The notes under the pieces are model-generated. The model ran no database searches and was not told the origin of the DNA. It was given only the letters and a program-made list of their open reading frames with translations. From Taishania sp964580465 (GTDB taxonomy: Bacteria; Bacteroidota; Bacteroidia; Flavobacteriales_D; Crocinitomicaceae), in contig CAZOKJ010000005.1 of the NCBI GenBank assembly GCA_964580465.1, positions 49,058 to 113,057 of the forward strand: 64,000 nucleotides of DNA, read 5' to 3'. Each line of letters starts with the position of its first letter. Within the stretch, counting starts at the first letter, position 1. The position numbers were made by a program, and so were the translations under genes. This document shows, piece by piece, positions 1-8,613 of the stretch.

Positions 1-314
1 ATGTTCCAAATGCTGTTTATCCTGGTCACGGAAGTCAAGGGGTGTCTCATTTCTTACCAAAAGGAATTGGTTTGAAAGATTATCACATACAAATTTATGA
101 TGATTGGGGTAACTTAATCTGGGAGTCAACTTTGTTAGATGATTTAGGCCGACCAGTAGAAGCTTGGGACGCAACCTATAGAGGTGAGCCAGTTCAACAA
201 GATGCTTATGTCTGGAAAATTACAGCAACTTTCTTGGATGAAAGCATTTGGGAAGGGAAAGAATATCCAAAAGGAAAGGTAAAAAAATCAGGAACTGTTA
301 CGGTAATAAGATAA
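1..314 (+). CDS. T9SS type B sorting-domain protein, C-terminal fragment
   Basis: This is the 3' end of a gene that starts before the window; the open frame runs from base 3 without a stop, so the internal ATG at 42 is not the real start. The visible ~103 residues match the gliding motility-associated C-terminal (CHU_C, type B sorting) domain: an opening VPNAVYPG-like strand, then a YDDWGNLIWES segment (family pattern: IYDRWGN.IFES), then W-D-A and a closing GTVTVIR. In known systems such domains take large surface adhesins (SprB-like) through the type IX secretion system. The next gene, 4 bp downstream, is PorP/SprF-like, the usual partner of such a cargo protein. The body of the protein is outside the window, so its own function cannot be read. 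Confidence 0.85.
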   Translation, partial: VPNAVYPGHGSQGVSHFLPKGIGLKDYHIQIYDDWGNLIWESTLLDDLGRPVEAWDATYRGEPVQQDAYVWKITATFLDESIWEGKEYPKGKVKKSGTVTVIR

Positions 315-318
315 GAGT

Positions 319-1362
319 ATGAAAAAGATATTGTTTTTATTATTTATATTGTTTGGTTGGAATGTTGCCATAGCGCAAGATCCTAATTTTTCACAATTTT
401 ACAACAATCCGGTTTATTACAATCCTGGAATGGTTGCACTTAATAGTGGTTATTCTGTTAAATTACATGCACGCAATTTGTGGGCACCTATTCCTGGAAG
501 ATTCAATACATTCGCGGCATCATTTGAAGGACAAATTATTCCAAAGTTAGCAATGGCTGTTAACGCATACACAGATGTTGCAGGTGAAGCAATGCTACGT
601 TCTTCTGGCGCGTACTTAACCTATGCTTATCGACCTGTAGAAATGAAAAATTTCATGTTGCAGGTAGGTGTAAATGGCGGAATCATTAACAAGTTTATTG
701 ATTGGTCAAAATTGCGTTTTTCTGATAATTACCATGAAATACAGGGAGAAGTAGGAACGTCGGCTTTTATCGCACCTAGCTATGTAAGCACAACTTATGC
801 TGATTTTGGTTCTGGTTTGGTTGTTAGATTTAATCATGAAGCTAGTAAATACAGCGGTTATAGAAAATTGATGGCTACATTTGGATTTTCTGCAATGCAC
901 TTGACACAACCTAAAGAAGGTTTGCTTTTGGGCGGGAAACTCCCAATTAAAATGGTTGGATCTTTTAATTTAGCTGTATTGGTTAATGAAACAATTATTA
1001 CACCAGCTGTCATTTATGAAAAACAAAATAAATTCCAAACAGCAACTATTGGTTTTTCTGTTGTTCAAAGACCTATTGTCGTAGGAGCATGGATACGCAA
1101 TGAAGGTTTGTTTGATAGGGCTTATAAGTTTGATTCATTTATATTGAACTTGGGTGTTTTCATACCAACAAGAACGGAACAAACATTAAAGCTAATGTAC
1201 AGTGTTGATTTTACCATTTCACAATTGCGTTCTTCTTCCTTTGGTTCACATGAGTTATCGTTGATTTATGACTGGGATAATCGATTTATGTCTCAGAAGT
1301 TTAGAATGAAACGAAGTAAAAAACGCAGTTACCAATGTCCAAAAGATTTTATGGGAATTTAA
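319..1362 (+). CDS. PorP/SprF family type IX secretion membrane protein
   Basis: 347 residues. It has an N-terminal signal peptide (MKKILFLLFILFGWNVAIAQ) followed at once by the family signature DPNFSQFYNNPVYYNPG, then alternating short hydrophobic/polar strands consistent with an outer-membrane beta-barrel. PorP/SprF proteins bind PorE/SprE-type periplasmic partners and are needed for export or surface attachment of a cognate type B sorting-domain protein. It starts 4 bp after such a gene, so the two probably form a cargo/partner operon. The last residues (KRSKKRSYQCPKDFMGI) are unusually basic. Its stop codon abuts the left inverted repeat of the mobile-like element at 1364-1706. A second family member starts at 63886. 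Confidence 0.9.
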   Translation: MKKILFLLFILFGWNVAIAQDPNFSQFYNNPVYYNPGMVALNSGYSVKLHARNLWAPIPGRFNTFAASFEGQIIPKLAMAVNAYTDVAGEAMLRSSGAYLTYAYRPVEMKNFMLQVGVNGGIINKFIDWSKLRFSDNYHEIQGEVGTSAFIAPSYVSTTYADFGSGLVVRFNHEASKYSGYRKLMATFGFSAMHLTQPKEGLLLGGKLPIKMVGSFNLAVLVNETIITPAVIYEKQNKFQTATIGFSVVQRPIVVGAWIRNEGLFDRAYKFDSFILNLGVFIPTRTEQTLKLMYSVDFTISQLRSSSFGSHELSLIYDWDNRFMSQKFRMKRSKKRSYQCPKDFMGI

Positions 1363-1363
1363 T

Positions 1364-1706
1364 CTACTAACCTGAGTTCGATTGTAAAATTAACATTCAG
1401 ATTACCTTTGGTGCTATTTCGTGGTGATTTAAAAAACTGTTAGTCAAGGCGTTTGTTTGAAAATTTAGCGTGCTAAATTGAAAAGAAACAACGCAGAACA
1501 CGCAGTCTCACCGAAGGTAATAACGGTTTTTTAGGCAAAGTAAAATAATACTCCGCAGATAAACAGCACCACGAAGTAGCATCGCAGATAATCTACATCA
1601 TAAAGCAACCTCAATGTATCCCGATACATTTTCGTTGCTTTATATCGTATCTCACTGTTTATTAGCGGTCTAAATGCAATTTTATTAATCGAACTCCGGT
1701 TACTAG
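1364..1706. mobile_element. MITE-like non-coding element with terminal inverted repeats
   Basis: This gene-free stretch (1363-1827) is bounded by inverted repeats: 1364-1383 (ctactaacctgagttcgatt) matches the reverse complement of 1687-1706 at 18 of 20 bases, and similarity continues inward with a small gap. Nested inverted repeats lie inside (1401-1413 against 1509-1521, 12 of 13; 1462-1469 against 1472-1479, perfect). The right 140 bp (1567-1706) recurs at 53471-53610. No ORF of useful length is present, so any movement would need a transposase from elsewhere. A target-site duplication is not clear. It could instead be a structured intergenic repeat of the REP/ERIC kind. Confidence 0.65.
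1567..1706 (+). repeat. Dispersed 140-bp repeat, copy 1
   Basis: Identical to 53471-53610 at 137 of 140 positions (differences at 1672, 1697 and 1703), same orientation. It contains a long hairpin: ATAAAGCAAC and AATGTATC on the 5' side pair with GATACATT and GTTGCTTTAT on the 3' side (about 1600-1643), interrupted only by a 3x3 internal loop. Its right end is the inverted repeat that pairs with 1364-1383. Confidence 0.9.
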
Positions 1707-1780
1707 CTATATTTATCTATTTTTTAGTTAAAGAAATAATGCACTTGAATACTGTCTTGAGCGGTTTGAGATAAAACAAA

Positions 1781-1810
1781 ATTGCCTCCTACAAATTTTC
1801 CCTATCTTTG
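1781..1810 (+). promoter_or_regulatory. Bacteroidota-type promoter of the HAD phosphatase gene
   Basis: A perfect -7 element TATCTTTG (TAnnTTTG) at 1803-1810 and an ATTG at 1781-1784, separated by an 18-base spacer, match the sigma-A consensus of Bacteroidota. The ATG follows 18 bases after the -7 element. Confidence 0.6.
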
Positions 1811-1827
1811 TCCAAAAACAAAATAGA

Positions 1828-2505
1828 ATGATCAATTACAAGCAATTCAAAGCTGTTATTTTTGATATGGATGGCGTCTTAATTGACTCTGAACCATTGT
1901 GGAAAATTGCCATGGAACAAACGTTTCAAGAAGTAGGATGCAACTTGACAAAAAAAGATTTTCAAAAAACAGTTGGCTTGCGCATCGATGAGGTTATTGC
2001 TTATTGGTTTCATCATATTGGATGGGAAGGTGTGTCTGCCAAAGAAGTGGAAGAACGCATTATTAAACGAATGATTAAGTTGATTGAGGAAAATGGGGAA
2101 CCTCTTCCTGGTGTCATAGAAACAATTGGACTTCTTAAAGAAAAAGGATTAAGAATTGGCTTGGCTACATCGTCTTATACTATTTTAATTGCAACTGTTC
2201 TACGCGTGTTGAGATTGACCGATTCATTTGATTTTGTTCATTCTGCAGAGCATGAAGAATATGGCAAACCTCACCCAGCTGTATATTTGACTGTTGCCAA
2301 TAATTTAGGTATCTCCCCAAAAGAATGTTTGGTGGTAGAAGATTCTTTGAATGGCATCATTTCTGGTAAAGCAGCTAAAATGACGGTGCTTTGCATACCT
2401 GAAAAAACGCATAACCCAGAACCAAAGTTGATTCTTGCTGATGCTCAAATGGAAACAATGATGGATTTGTATACCGTTTTAAAAATGGATTTAACAGGAA
2501 TTTAG
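1828..2505 (+). CDS. HAD-superfamily sugar-phosphate phosphatase (HxpB/YniC-like)
   Basis: 225 residues, usual length for subfamily IA HAD phosphatases. Motif I is VIFDMDGVLIDSE near residues 10-22 (both catalytic Asp present). The cap segment contains GLRIDEVIAYWF, very like the hexitol/2-deoxyglucose-6-phosphatase YniC (HxpB) and its relatives. Motif II is the TSSY segment, and motifs III/IV are the GKPHPAVYL and VVEDSLNG segments. The reaction is removal of phosphate from a small sugar phosphate using Mg2+ in the cytoplasm; the exact substrate cannot be read, and beta-phosphoglucomutase is the main alternative. It has its own promoter and stands alone between the repeat element and ahcY. 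Confidence 0.8.
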   Translation: MINYKQFKAVIFDMDGVLIDSEPLWKIAMEQTFQEVGCNLTKKDFQKTVGLRIDEVIAYWFHHIGWEGVSAKEVEERIIKRMIKLIEENGEPLPGVIETIGLLKEKGLRIGLATSSYTILIATVLRVLRLTDSFDFVHSAEHEEYGKPHPAVYLTVANNLGISPKECLVVEDSLNGIISGKAAKMTVLCIPEKTHNPEPKLILADAQMETMMDLYTVLKMDLTGI

Positions 2506-2548
2506 CAAATAATCAAGATAACTATTTTTTTATACGGAACTTACTTCG

Positions 2549-2556
2549 TAAATTTG
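2549..2556 (+). promoter_or_regulatory. -7 promoter element of ahcY
   Basis: TAAATTTG matches the TAnnTTTG consensus and lies 28 bases before the ahcY start. A clear TTG -33 element is not visible; the region is T-rich. Confidence 0.5.
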
Positions 2557-2584
2557 CACACACAAAAAATTAATTTAGACAATT

Positions 2585-3898
2585 ATGAGCAATACAACCG
2601 AAAAGTTAGCTTACAAAGTAAAAGATATTTCTCTAGCAGAATGGGGAAGAAAAGAAATCAGATTGGCTGAAGCTGAAATGCCAGGCTTGATGTCTTTAAG
2701 AGCAGAATATGGTGCTTCTAAACCATTGGCTGGCGCACGCATCGCAGGATGTTTGCACATGACTATTCAAACTGCTGTTTTAATCGAAACATTGGTTGAA
2801 TTAGGTGCAGAAGTAACTTGGTCTTCTTGTAATATATTCTCAACTCAAGATCATGCTGCAGCAGCTATCGCAGCAGCTGGAATCCCTGTTTATGCTTGGA
2901 AAGGAATGAACGAAGAGGAATTTGATTGGTGTATTGAACAAACATTGTTTGCTTTCGAAGGTGGTAAACCTCTAAATATGATCCTTGACGATGGTGGTGA
3001 CTTGACAAACATGGTGTTTGACCGCTATCCAGAATTAACGAAAGACATCAAAGGACTTTCTGAAGAAACAACAACTGGTGTTCACCGTTTATACGAAAGA
3101 AAGAAAAATGGTACGTTGGTTATGCCAGCTATTAACGTAAATGACTCTGTTACAAAATCTAAATTTGACAACAAATACGGTTGTAAAGAATCATTGGTTG
3201 ACTCTATTCGTCGTGCTACAGATATTATGATGGCTGGTAAAGTAGCTGTTGTTTGTGGATACGGTGACGTGGGTAAAGGTTCTGCAGCTTCTTTAAGAGG
3301 TGCTGGAGCTCGTGTAATTGTTACTGAAATTGACCCAATTTGTGCATTACAAGCTGCAATGGACGGTTTTGAAGTAAAGAAATTGGATTCAGTTGTTGAC
3401 AATGTAGATATCGTTGTAACAACAACAGGTAACAAAGATATCGTTGTTGGTCGCCATTTCGAAAAAATGAAAGACAAAACGATCGTATGTAACATCGGTC
3501 ACTTTGATAACGAAATTGATATGGCATGGTTGAATAAAAACTATGGTCAGACAAAAGTTATTGTGAAGCCACAAGTAGATATTTACACGATTGGTAATAA
3601 GGAAGTTATTGTATTGGCTGAAGGACGTTTGGTGAACTTAGGATGTGCTACAGGACACCCTTCTTTTGTAATGTCAAACTCTTTTACAAACCAAACATTG
3701 GCTCAAATCGAATTGTGGAATAATTCTGCTAATTACGAAAATGATGTATACATGTTGCCTAAACATTTGGATGAAAAAGTAGCACGTTTACATTTAGCTA
3801 AAATTGGTGTTGAGTTAGAAACGTTAACTGAAGATCAAGCAAAATATATCGGTGTAACGGTTGATGGTCCTTACAAAGCGGAGCATTACAGATACTAA
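2585..3898 (+). CDS. ahcY: Adenosylhomocysteinase
   Basis: 437 residues, the normal bacterial length. The enzyme reversibly splits S-adenosylhomocysteine into homocysteine and adenosine with tightly bound NAD, removing the product inhibitor of SAM-dependent methyltransferases. Visible hallmarks are the substrate-domain segments GCLHMTIQTAVLIETL and SSCNIFSTQDHAAAA, the NAD-binding loop GYGDVGKGSAASLRG around residue 225, the ATGHPSFVMSNSF segment, and the invariant C-terminus DGPYKAEHYRY that reaches into the neighbouring subunit. It is monocistronic, with its own -7 element and a rho-independent terminator. Confidence 0.98.
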   Translation: MSNTTEKLAYKVKDISLAEWGRKEIRLAEAEMPGLMSLRAEYGASKPLAGARIAGCLHMTIQTAVLIETLVELGAEVTWSSCNIFSTQDHAAAAIAAAGIPVYAWKGMNEEEFDWCIEQTLFAFEGGKPLNMILDDGGDLTNMVFDRYPELTKDIKGLSEETTTGVHRLYERKKNGTLVMPAINVNDSVTKSKFDNKYGCKESLVDSIRRATDIMMAGKVAVVCGYGDVGKGSAASLRGAGARVIVTEIDPICALQAAMDGFEVKKLDSVVDNVDIVVTTTGNKDIVVGRHFEKMKDKTIVCNIGHFDNEIDMAWLNKNYGQTKVIVKPQVDIYTIGNKEVIVLAEGRLVNLGCATGHPSFVMSNSFTNQTLAQIELWNNSANYENDVYMLPKHLDEKVARLHLAKIGVELETLTEDQAKYIGVTVDGPYKAEHYRY

Positions 3899-3918
3899 GA
3901 TTAAATATAATTAAAACT

Positions 3919-3948
3919 TAAAGAGTTGCTACGGCAGCTCTTTTTTTT
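3919..3948 (+). terminator. Rho-independent terminator of ahcY
   Basis: AAGAGTTGC and GCAGCTCTT pair (one G-U) around a short loop and run into eight T (3941-3948), about 20 bases after the ahcY stop. Confidence 0.85.
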
Positions 3949-4061
3949 GTATATGAATTCTGAACGCCAAATCAATGGTGCTTGAACCTGTTAAACATGC
4001 TTAAAAATTTGTTTTTAATCTTTTTTTTTCGTTAATTTACCTTATATTAAAGACAGAAAAC

Positions 4062-4316
4062 ATGGACAAAACAACTAAAACAGTTTTAGGGATATTGGCT
4101 GCAGGTGCGGTTGGTGTTGCTATTGGCATGTTATTAGCTCCAGATAAGGGTGAAAACACACGCAAAAAAGTGAAGGATAAGCTAACTGATTTAGGAGATA
4201 AGTTGGACGATATCTTGGATGGAATGAAAGAGTCAAGCAGTGAAGTCTTGGATCAATTAAAAGAAGAATTGGCCAATGCAAAAGATGAATTATCTGCAAA
4301 GTCTAACCAAGGTTAA
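4062..4316 (+). CDS. YtxH domain-containing small membrane protein
   Basis: 84 residues. One N-terminal transmembrane segment rich in Gly/Ala (ILAAGAVGVAIGMLLAP) ends in the APDKGENTRKKVKDK motif typical of YtxH/gas-vesicle-like proteins; the rest is a charged amphipathic helix (LGDKLDDILDGMKESSSEVLDQLKEE) likely to form a coiled coil. YtxH proteins are commonly stress-associated, but no biochemical role is settled. It is first of a compact three-gene unit with the holin-like protein (8-bp gap) and the AI-2E transporter, suggesting joint action at the inner membrane. Confidence 0.85.
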   Translation: MDKTTKTVLGILAAGAVGVAIGMLLAPDKGENTRKKVKDKLTDLGDKLDDILDGMKESSSEVLDQLKEELANAKDELSAKSNQG

Positions 4317-4324
4317 ATGTAAAA

Positions 4325-5014
4325 GTGAAAGAAAACAATCCTTCTTTTAAATCTATTTTTGAGCGGTTGACCATTCATACAAAAGAGTATGTTCAGGCGC
4401 AAACTAAGTCCGTACAGTTAGAAGTGTACGAAGGAATCACGAACTTGGTTTCTGCTGGAATTAACGCTGTTATCATTGCTGTGATGTCGCTTTTTGTTTT
4501 GTTCTTTGTGAACATAGGCGTAGCCCATTTAATAGGTGAGTGGCTGGGAAAAACTAGCTTAGGTTATTTGGCTGTTGCAGGTTTTTATTTGCTTTTGTTA
4601 ATCGTGTTTTTACTTGCCAATAAACGTGCAAAGAAAACCAATCGAGTTAAAAATGCAATTTTAAAACAAGTGTCTAAAAATCACACTAATTTCGAAGAAC
4701 TTTTAGCTGAACAAAAGACTGTTTCTTTAGAAAAAGACACAGCGTTGGAAGCTATTCAATTAGAAGTTGAAACCTTAAAAGTAAAAGTTTATGGCGATGA
4801 ATCAGAGGAAATAGAAGAAGAAGAACGATCTTTCTTTTCGCGACCTTTGTTAATGTCAGTGTATGATTTTGCTTTGAGAAGATTGATTTTCAAACGAAAA
4901 ACAGGTTTTTCATCCAAATTTAGACCTTTATTTACCCAACTATTAGTGGAAACAACATTGTTTTCAGAAAAGAAAATTAAACAAATTTTTCAACGATCTG
5001 AAAAAGATAATTAA
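4325..5014 (+). CDS. Phage-holin-family-like integral membrane protein
   Basis: 229 residues. A GTG start is used: the frame has a stop at 4304-4306 and no ATG before the conserved N-terminus. The N-terminal amphipathic helix (FERLTIHTKEYVQAQTKSVQLEV) is followed by two hydrophobic segments (residues ~40-66 and ~75-98) in the arrangement of the Holin-X/superfamily III proteins widespread in Bacteroidota. Here it is not phage-associated. The C-terminal half is soluble, with an acidic ESEEIEEEERSF stretch. It lies between ytxH-like and AI-2E transporter genes, 3 bp from the latter. Exact function unknown. Confidence 0.7.
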   Translation: MKENNPSFKSIFERLTIHTKEYVQAQTKSVQLEVYEGITNLVSAGINAVIIAVMSLFVLFFVNIGVAHLIGEWLGKTSLGYLAVAGFYLLLLIVFLLANKRAKKTNRVKNAILKQVSKNHTNFEELLAEQKTVSLEKDTALEAIQLEVETLKVKVYGDESEEIEEEERSFFSRPLLMSVYDFALRRLIFKRKTGFSSKFRPLFTQLLVETTLFSEKKIKQIFQRSEKDN

Positions 5015-5017
5015 CGA

Positions 5018-6130
5018 ATGAAAACAACAAAAAATATATTCTTACTTCGTTTGGCTTTGACGCTTTTTAGCATTATTGCACTGTCCTACATTTTGATCGT
5101 TGGCAAATACATTATAGCTCCCTTCTTTTTAGCACTTTTGTTGGCAGTTTTATTCGTTCCTTTTGCTTCATTTTTAGAAAATAAGTTGCGTTTTGGTAGA
5201 GCTTTGTCAACTCTGACGTCTATGACTGTTATTTTAGTTTTGTTTGCTTTTTTTGGTTACTTTTTTGGGACACAACTAGCTGATTTTAACCAAGACGTTC
5301 CGCTTCTTAAAGAGCAGTCTAATAATGTTTTTATTGGTTTTCAGCAATGGATAGACGCTACCTTTCATGTAAATTCTAAACAACAGTTTGAATACATTGA
5401 TATGGGTATTTCCCGTTTGTTGTCCTCTTCTGTTGAAATAGTTGGGGTTACTTTTAACGTGCTAGCATCTAGTTTTGCTTTTATCATGTTTTTTAGCTTT
5501 TTCTTTATTTTTATCTTGAATTACCGAAAATTGTTGGTGTCATTTTTGTTCAATGTATTCGCTGATGAACATAAAAGTCGTGTCAATAAAGTTATCGGAG
5601 AAATAAAGCAAATGACTAAAAGTTACATGGTAGGTGTGGGAATTCAAATTTTGCTCGTCTTCTTGTTAACGTTATTAACACTTTCAATGATTCAAGTGAA
5701 ATACGCGTTATTGCTTAGTTTATTAACTGCTTTGATAAACATTGTTCCCTATATTGGCATTTTGTTTTCTATGTTGTTAACTGCACTAATTGCTTTTGTT
5801 ACAGGTGCACCAATTGATGGATTGTATGTGTTTATTGTGTACATCGTTGTTCATATCATAGATGCCAATTTGATTTTGCCTTTTGTTGTAGGTTCAAAAG
5901 TTAAAATTAACGCATTGGTTACTTTCCTTGGTTTGTTGATTGGTGAAGGTTTATGGGGAATTTCAGGCATGTTGTTGAGTATTCCTTCGTTAGCTATTTT
6001 AAAAATTATTTTTGATAATGTGGATTCGTTAAAACCTTGGGGAGCTTTACTAGGGGAGAATGTGAAATCTAAACGCAAACGCAGAAAAATTCGAATAACA
6101 AAGAAAATCGTTTTAGTTGAAAAAGAATAA
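5018..6130 (+). CDS. AI-2E/PerM family transporter
   Basis: 370 residues with about seven to eight hydrophobic segments and a long periplasmic section after the first three (residues ~90-140), the usual layout of the AI-2E transporter (UPF0118/PerM) family. Family signatures include the N-terminal pair of helices with IIAPFFLALLLAVLFVPF and the C-terminal NIVPYIG and IIDANLILPFVVGSKVKINALV segments. Members export small molecules or exchange ions (Na+/H+ antiport has been shown for some), so quorum-signal export should not be assumed. The C-terminus is strongly basic (KSKRKRRKIRITKK). It ends the ytxH-like/holin-like/transporter unit. Confidence 0.85.
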   Translation: MKTTKNIFLLRLALTLFSIIALSYILIVGKYIIAPFFLALLLAVLFVPFASFLENKLRFGRALSTLTSMTVILVLFAFFGYFFGTQLADFNQDVPLLKEQSNNVFIGFQQWIDATFHVNSKQQFEYIDMGISRLLSSSVEIVGVTFNVLASSFAFIMFFSFFFIFILNYRKLLVSFLFNVFADEHKSRVNKVIGEIKQMTKSYMVGVGIQILLVFLLTLLTLSMIQVKYALLLSLLTALINIVPYIGILFSMLLTALIAFVTGAPIDGLYVFIVYIVVHIIDANLILPFVVGSKVKINALVTFLGLLIGEGLWGISGMLLSIPSLAILKIIFDNVDSLKPWGALLGENVKSKRKRRKIRITKKIVLVEKE

Positions 6131-6179
6131 CATTCACATTTATTTTTTTATTTTCATCAATTTTATGTAACTTAGCAAT

Positions 6180-6722
6180 ATGAAATACCTAGTGCTATTC
6201 ATTCTATCGATTGTTTTGTTTTCTTGTTCAGACTTGAAAAAAGGGCGTCAACTCAATGAGTTGAAAGTCGTGGAGGAAGCGTATGTTCAATTGCAAAAAG
6301 ATTGGAATAATGAAAATATTCAAACGATTGATAGCTTATCACATGCCTGCCATTCGAAATTGGATTCCATAAAGCTGTTTTACAATGATCAAGAGTTAGA
6401 CCTTGAAACAGTTAAGAAAGTAGATCGATTTAAACAATCGGAAGAAGATTTTAAAAGTATTAAAAAAATGAACGAGTTTTTCCCTAGTTTATTGGATGAA
6501 AAACTAAAATCAATTCAAAAACTTACCAAAGACGTAAATACAGGGAGTGGAAGAAGAGAAAAATACGAAGAATACATTGATTTTGAACAACGTGAGTTGG
6601 TTGCTTTACAACAACAATTTTCGGATTATCAAGCAACAAAGAAAAGATGTTTAGAAAATTATAAAGGATCTGAACGGGCTATTATTCAGTTGATTGATTC
6701 CTTAAAAAAACAATCTAATTAA
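6180..6722 (+). CDS. Putative lipoprotein, unknown function
   Basis: 180 residues. The signal peptide MKYLVLFILSIVLFSCSD has a lipobox-like LFSC, so lipidation at Cys16 is expected. The mature part is highly charged and helical (long K/E/Q heptad-like runs such as EEYIDFEQRELVALQQQFSDYQ), suggesting a coiled coil. I do not recognise a family. It starts 49 bp after the AI-2E transporter and 43 bp before the TPR protein, in the same direction, so it may be co-transcribed with either. Confidence 0.6.
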   Translation: MKYLVLFILSIVLFSCSDLKKGRQLNELKVVEEAYVQLQKDWNNENIQTIDSLSHACHSKLDSIKLFYNDQELDLETVKKVDRFKQSEEDFKSIKKMNEFFPSLLDEKLKSIQKLTKDVNTGSGRREKYEEYIDFEQRELVALQQQFSDYQATKKRCLENYKGSERAIIQLIDSLKKQSN

Positions 6723-6765
6723 GTAGCATGGTTTTTGATGTTATTCTTTTAAGTTTAGAATTAGT

Positions 6766-8613
6766 ATGAATGCTTTAACGCGCCATTTATTGCTCCTTTT
6801 ATTGTTGGTGTTTTCAGTTAATATGACTGTAAAAGCACAGGGAGATGACGTGCAATTGGCTAATCATTATTACGCCCAGGGTGATTACGAAAAAGCAAAA
6901 CCATATTATGCTAAATTGTACAATCGAGAACCATTGAAGGTCTATTTCGAACGTTATTATTACTGTTTGATGGCCGAAAAAGATGTAAAAGCTGCTGAAA
7001 AACTAATAAAGAATCAATTAAAAATTTCAAATAACTCTGCTGAATATCAATTGTTTTTGGCTCAATTTTATGAAGAAACAGATGAGTTGTCTAAAGCTGA
7101 GAAATTATACAAAACATTAATTGATGAATTGCCACCAAGTCCCAATGCTGTAACGAACTTATACGATGCTTTTAAAGCAAAAGGGAAAAATGATTATGCT
7201 TTTCAAACGATTGTGAAAGGTCGTAATATGCTGAAACAATCGTACCCCTTAAATTTTCAATTTGCTGAGTATTATGGATCAGTAAAAGAAACTAAAAAAA
7301 TGATTCAAGAATACCTTGATTTATTGAATTATAATTCAGGTTATTCTTCTGCTGTTCAAACTGTTTTAGGCCGTGTAATTGATTTCAACAATAAGTCAAG
7401 TGAGGAATACATTACCTTAAAGTCAGAACTACTCGCTCGGGCGCAAAGCAAACCAAATGACACTACTTTGTCGGAGATAGTAACATGGTTTTTTATTCAA
7501 AGCAAGGACTTTACTACTGCATTGATGCAAGAGCAAGCGATGGATAAACGATTGGATTTGAATGGAAGAAGAGTTTTTGAATTAGGACAAGTGTGTGCTC
7601 AAAACAATGATTATACTACGGCTAGAAAAGCGTTTACTTACGTTAAAAATTTGGGTGAAAACGGTCCGCTTTTTTACCAAGCTGAAAATGCAATGCTAAA
7701 TACTCGTTATAAAGAGGTGATTACGAATGGAAATTTAAGCAAAACAGAATTAAATGAAACAATAAACGAATATACTCAAACGCTCAATAGAGTCGGAAAA
7801 ACATATCGAACTTTACCATTGATTATTGAACTGGCTCATATCCAAGCTTTCTACAATGACAAAGCTTCTGAAGCAATCGGTTTGTTGGATCAAGCATTGA
7901 AAATGGAACGCTTAACGGATATTCAAAAAGCTGAAATTAAAATGAAATTGGGCGATATCAATGTTTTACATGGAGATATGTGGGAGGCTTCTTTGTACTA
8001 TATGCAAGTTGATAAAGAATTTAAGTTTGAACCCATTGGGCATGAAGCGCGCTTTAAAAATGCACGCATTTTTTACTATGATGGTGAATTTAACTTTGCG
8101 CAATCTCAATTAGACGTATTGAAGCAAGGAACTTCTCGCTTAATTTCAAATGATGCCATTCAATTGTCGATTTTAATTACTGATAATTTTGGATTAGACA
8201 GCAATTACCAAGCCATGAGTTGGTTTGCAAAAGCAGATTTATTAATAGAACAACATAAATACAACCAAGCTTTTCAACTGTTTGATAGTATCATTACGGT
8301 TTATCCTTACCATAGTTTGGGAGATGAAATTTTGATAAAAAAAGCTCAAGCAATGCAATATCAAGGAAAGTGGAATGAAGCAATTGCTTATTTGGATGAA
8401 TTATTAAAATACTATCCAGAGGATATTTTAGCAGATGATGCTTGGTTTATAAAAGGAGATATTTATCAAAATCATTTGTTAAACAATGAAAAAGCAATGG
8501 AGTGTTACAAAGAATTATTGTTTAACTACAAAGGATCATTATTCACAGCAGAGGTAAGAAAACGTATTAGAGAATTAAGGGGAGATGCAATGCCTGCAGA
8601 AGAAGAATTATAG
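6766..8613 (+). CDS. Tetratricopeptide repeat protein, exported
   Basis: 615 residues with a signal peptide (LLLLLLLVFSVNMTVKAQ) and TPR-like helix pairs over most of its length: clear repeats at the N-terminus (ANHYYAQGDYEKAKPYYAKLY) and C-terminus (NQAFQLFDSIITVYPYHSLGDEILIKKAQ; NEAIAYLDELLKYYPEDILADDAWF; NEKAMECYKELLFNY). It is probably periplasmic or outer-membrane associated as a protein scaffold, similar to tetratricopeptide proteins common in Flavobacteriales. Its stop overlaps the convergent minus-strand gene by 6 bp. No enzymatic domain was seen. Confidence 0.8.
   Translation: MNALTRHLLLLLLLVFSVNMTVKAQGDDVQLANHYYAQGDYEKAKPYYAKLYNREPLKVYFERYYYCLMAEKDVKAAEKLIKNQLKISNNSAEYQLFLAQFYEETDELSKAEKLYKTLIDELPPSPNAVTNLYDAFKAKGKNDYAFQTIVKGRNMLKQSYPLNFQFAEYYGSVKETKKMIQEYLDLLNYNSGYSSAVQTVLGRVIDFNNKSSEEYITLKSELLARAQSKPNDTTLSEIVTWFFIQSKDFTTALMQEQAMDKRLDLNGRRVFELGQVCAQNNDYTTARKAFTYVKNLGENGPLFYQAENAMLNTRYKEVITNGNLSKTELNETINEYTQTLNRVGKTYRTLPLIIELAHIQAFYNDKASEAIGLLDQALKMERLTDIQKAEIKMKLGDINVLHGDMWEASLYYMQVDKEFKFEPIGHEARFKNARIFYYDGEFNFAQSQLDVLKQGTSRLISNDAIQLSILITDNFGLDSNYQAMSWFAKADLLIEQHKYNQAFQLFDSIITVYPYHSLGDEILIKKAQAMQYQGKWNEAIAYLDELLKYYPEDILADDAWFIKGDIYQNHLLNNEKAMECYKELLFNYKGSLFTAEVRKRIRELRGDAMPAEEEL

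Noticed and set aside
1371..1383. cctgagttcgatt looks like part of a tRNA T arm, suggesting a tRNA or attachment site
   Set aside because: No acceptor stem, anticodon loop or CCA-like end can be built around it; it is explained by the terminal inverted repeat.
3082..3495. Long antisense frames inside ahcY and similarly inside many ribosomal and enzyme genes
   Set aside because: They lie opposite strongly conserved genes and have no family features; they are shadows of codon usage.
4325..5014. Holin-like gene as a sign of a prophage
   Set aside because: No other phage genes nearby; this holin-family protein commonly sits with YtxH and transporter genes in Bacteroidota chromosomes.
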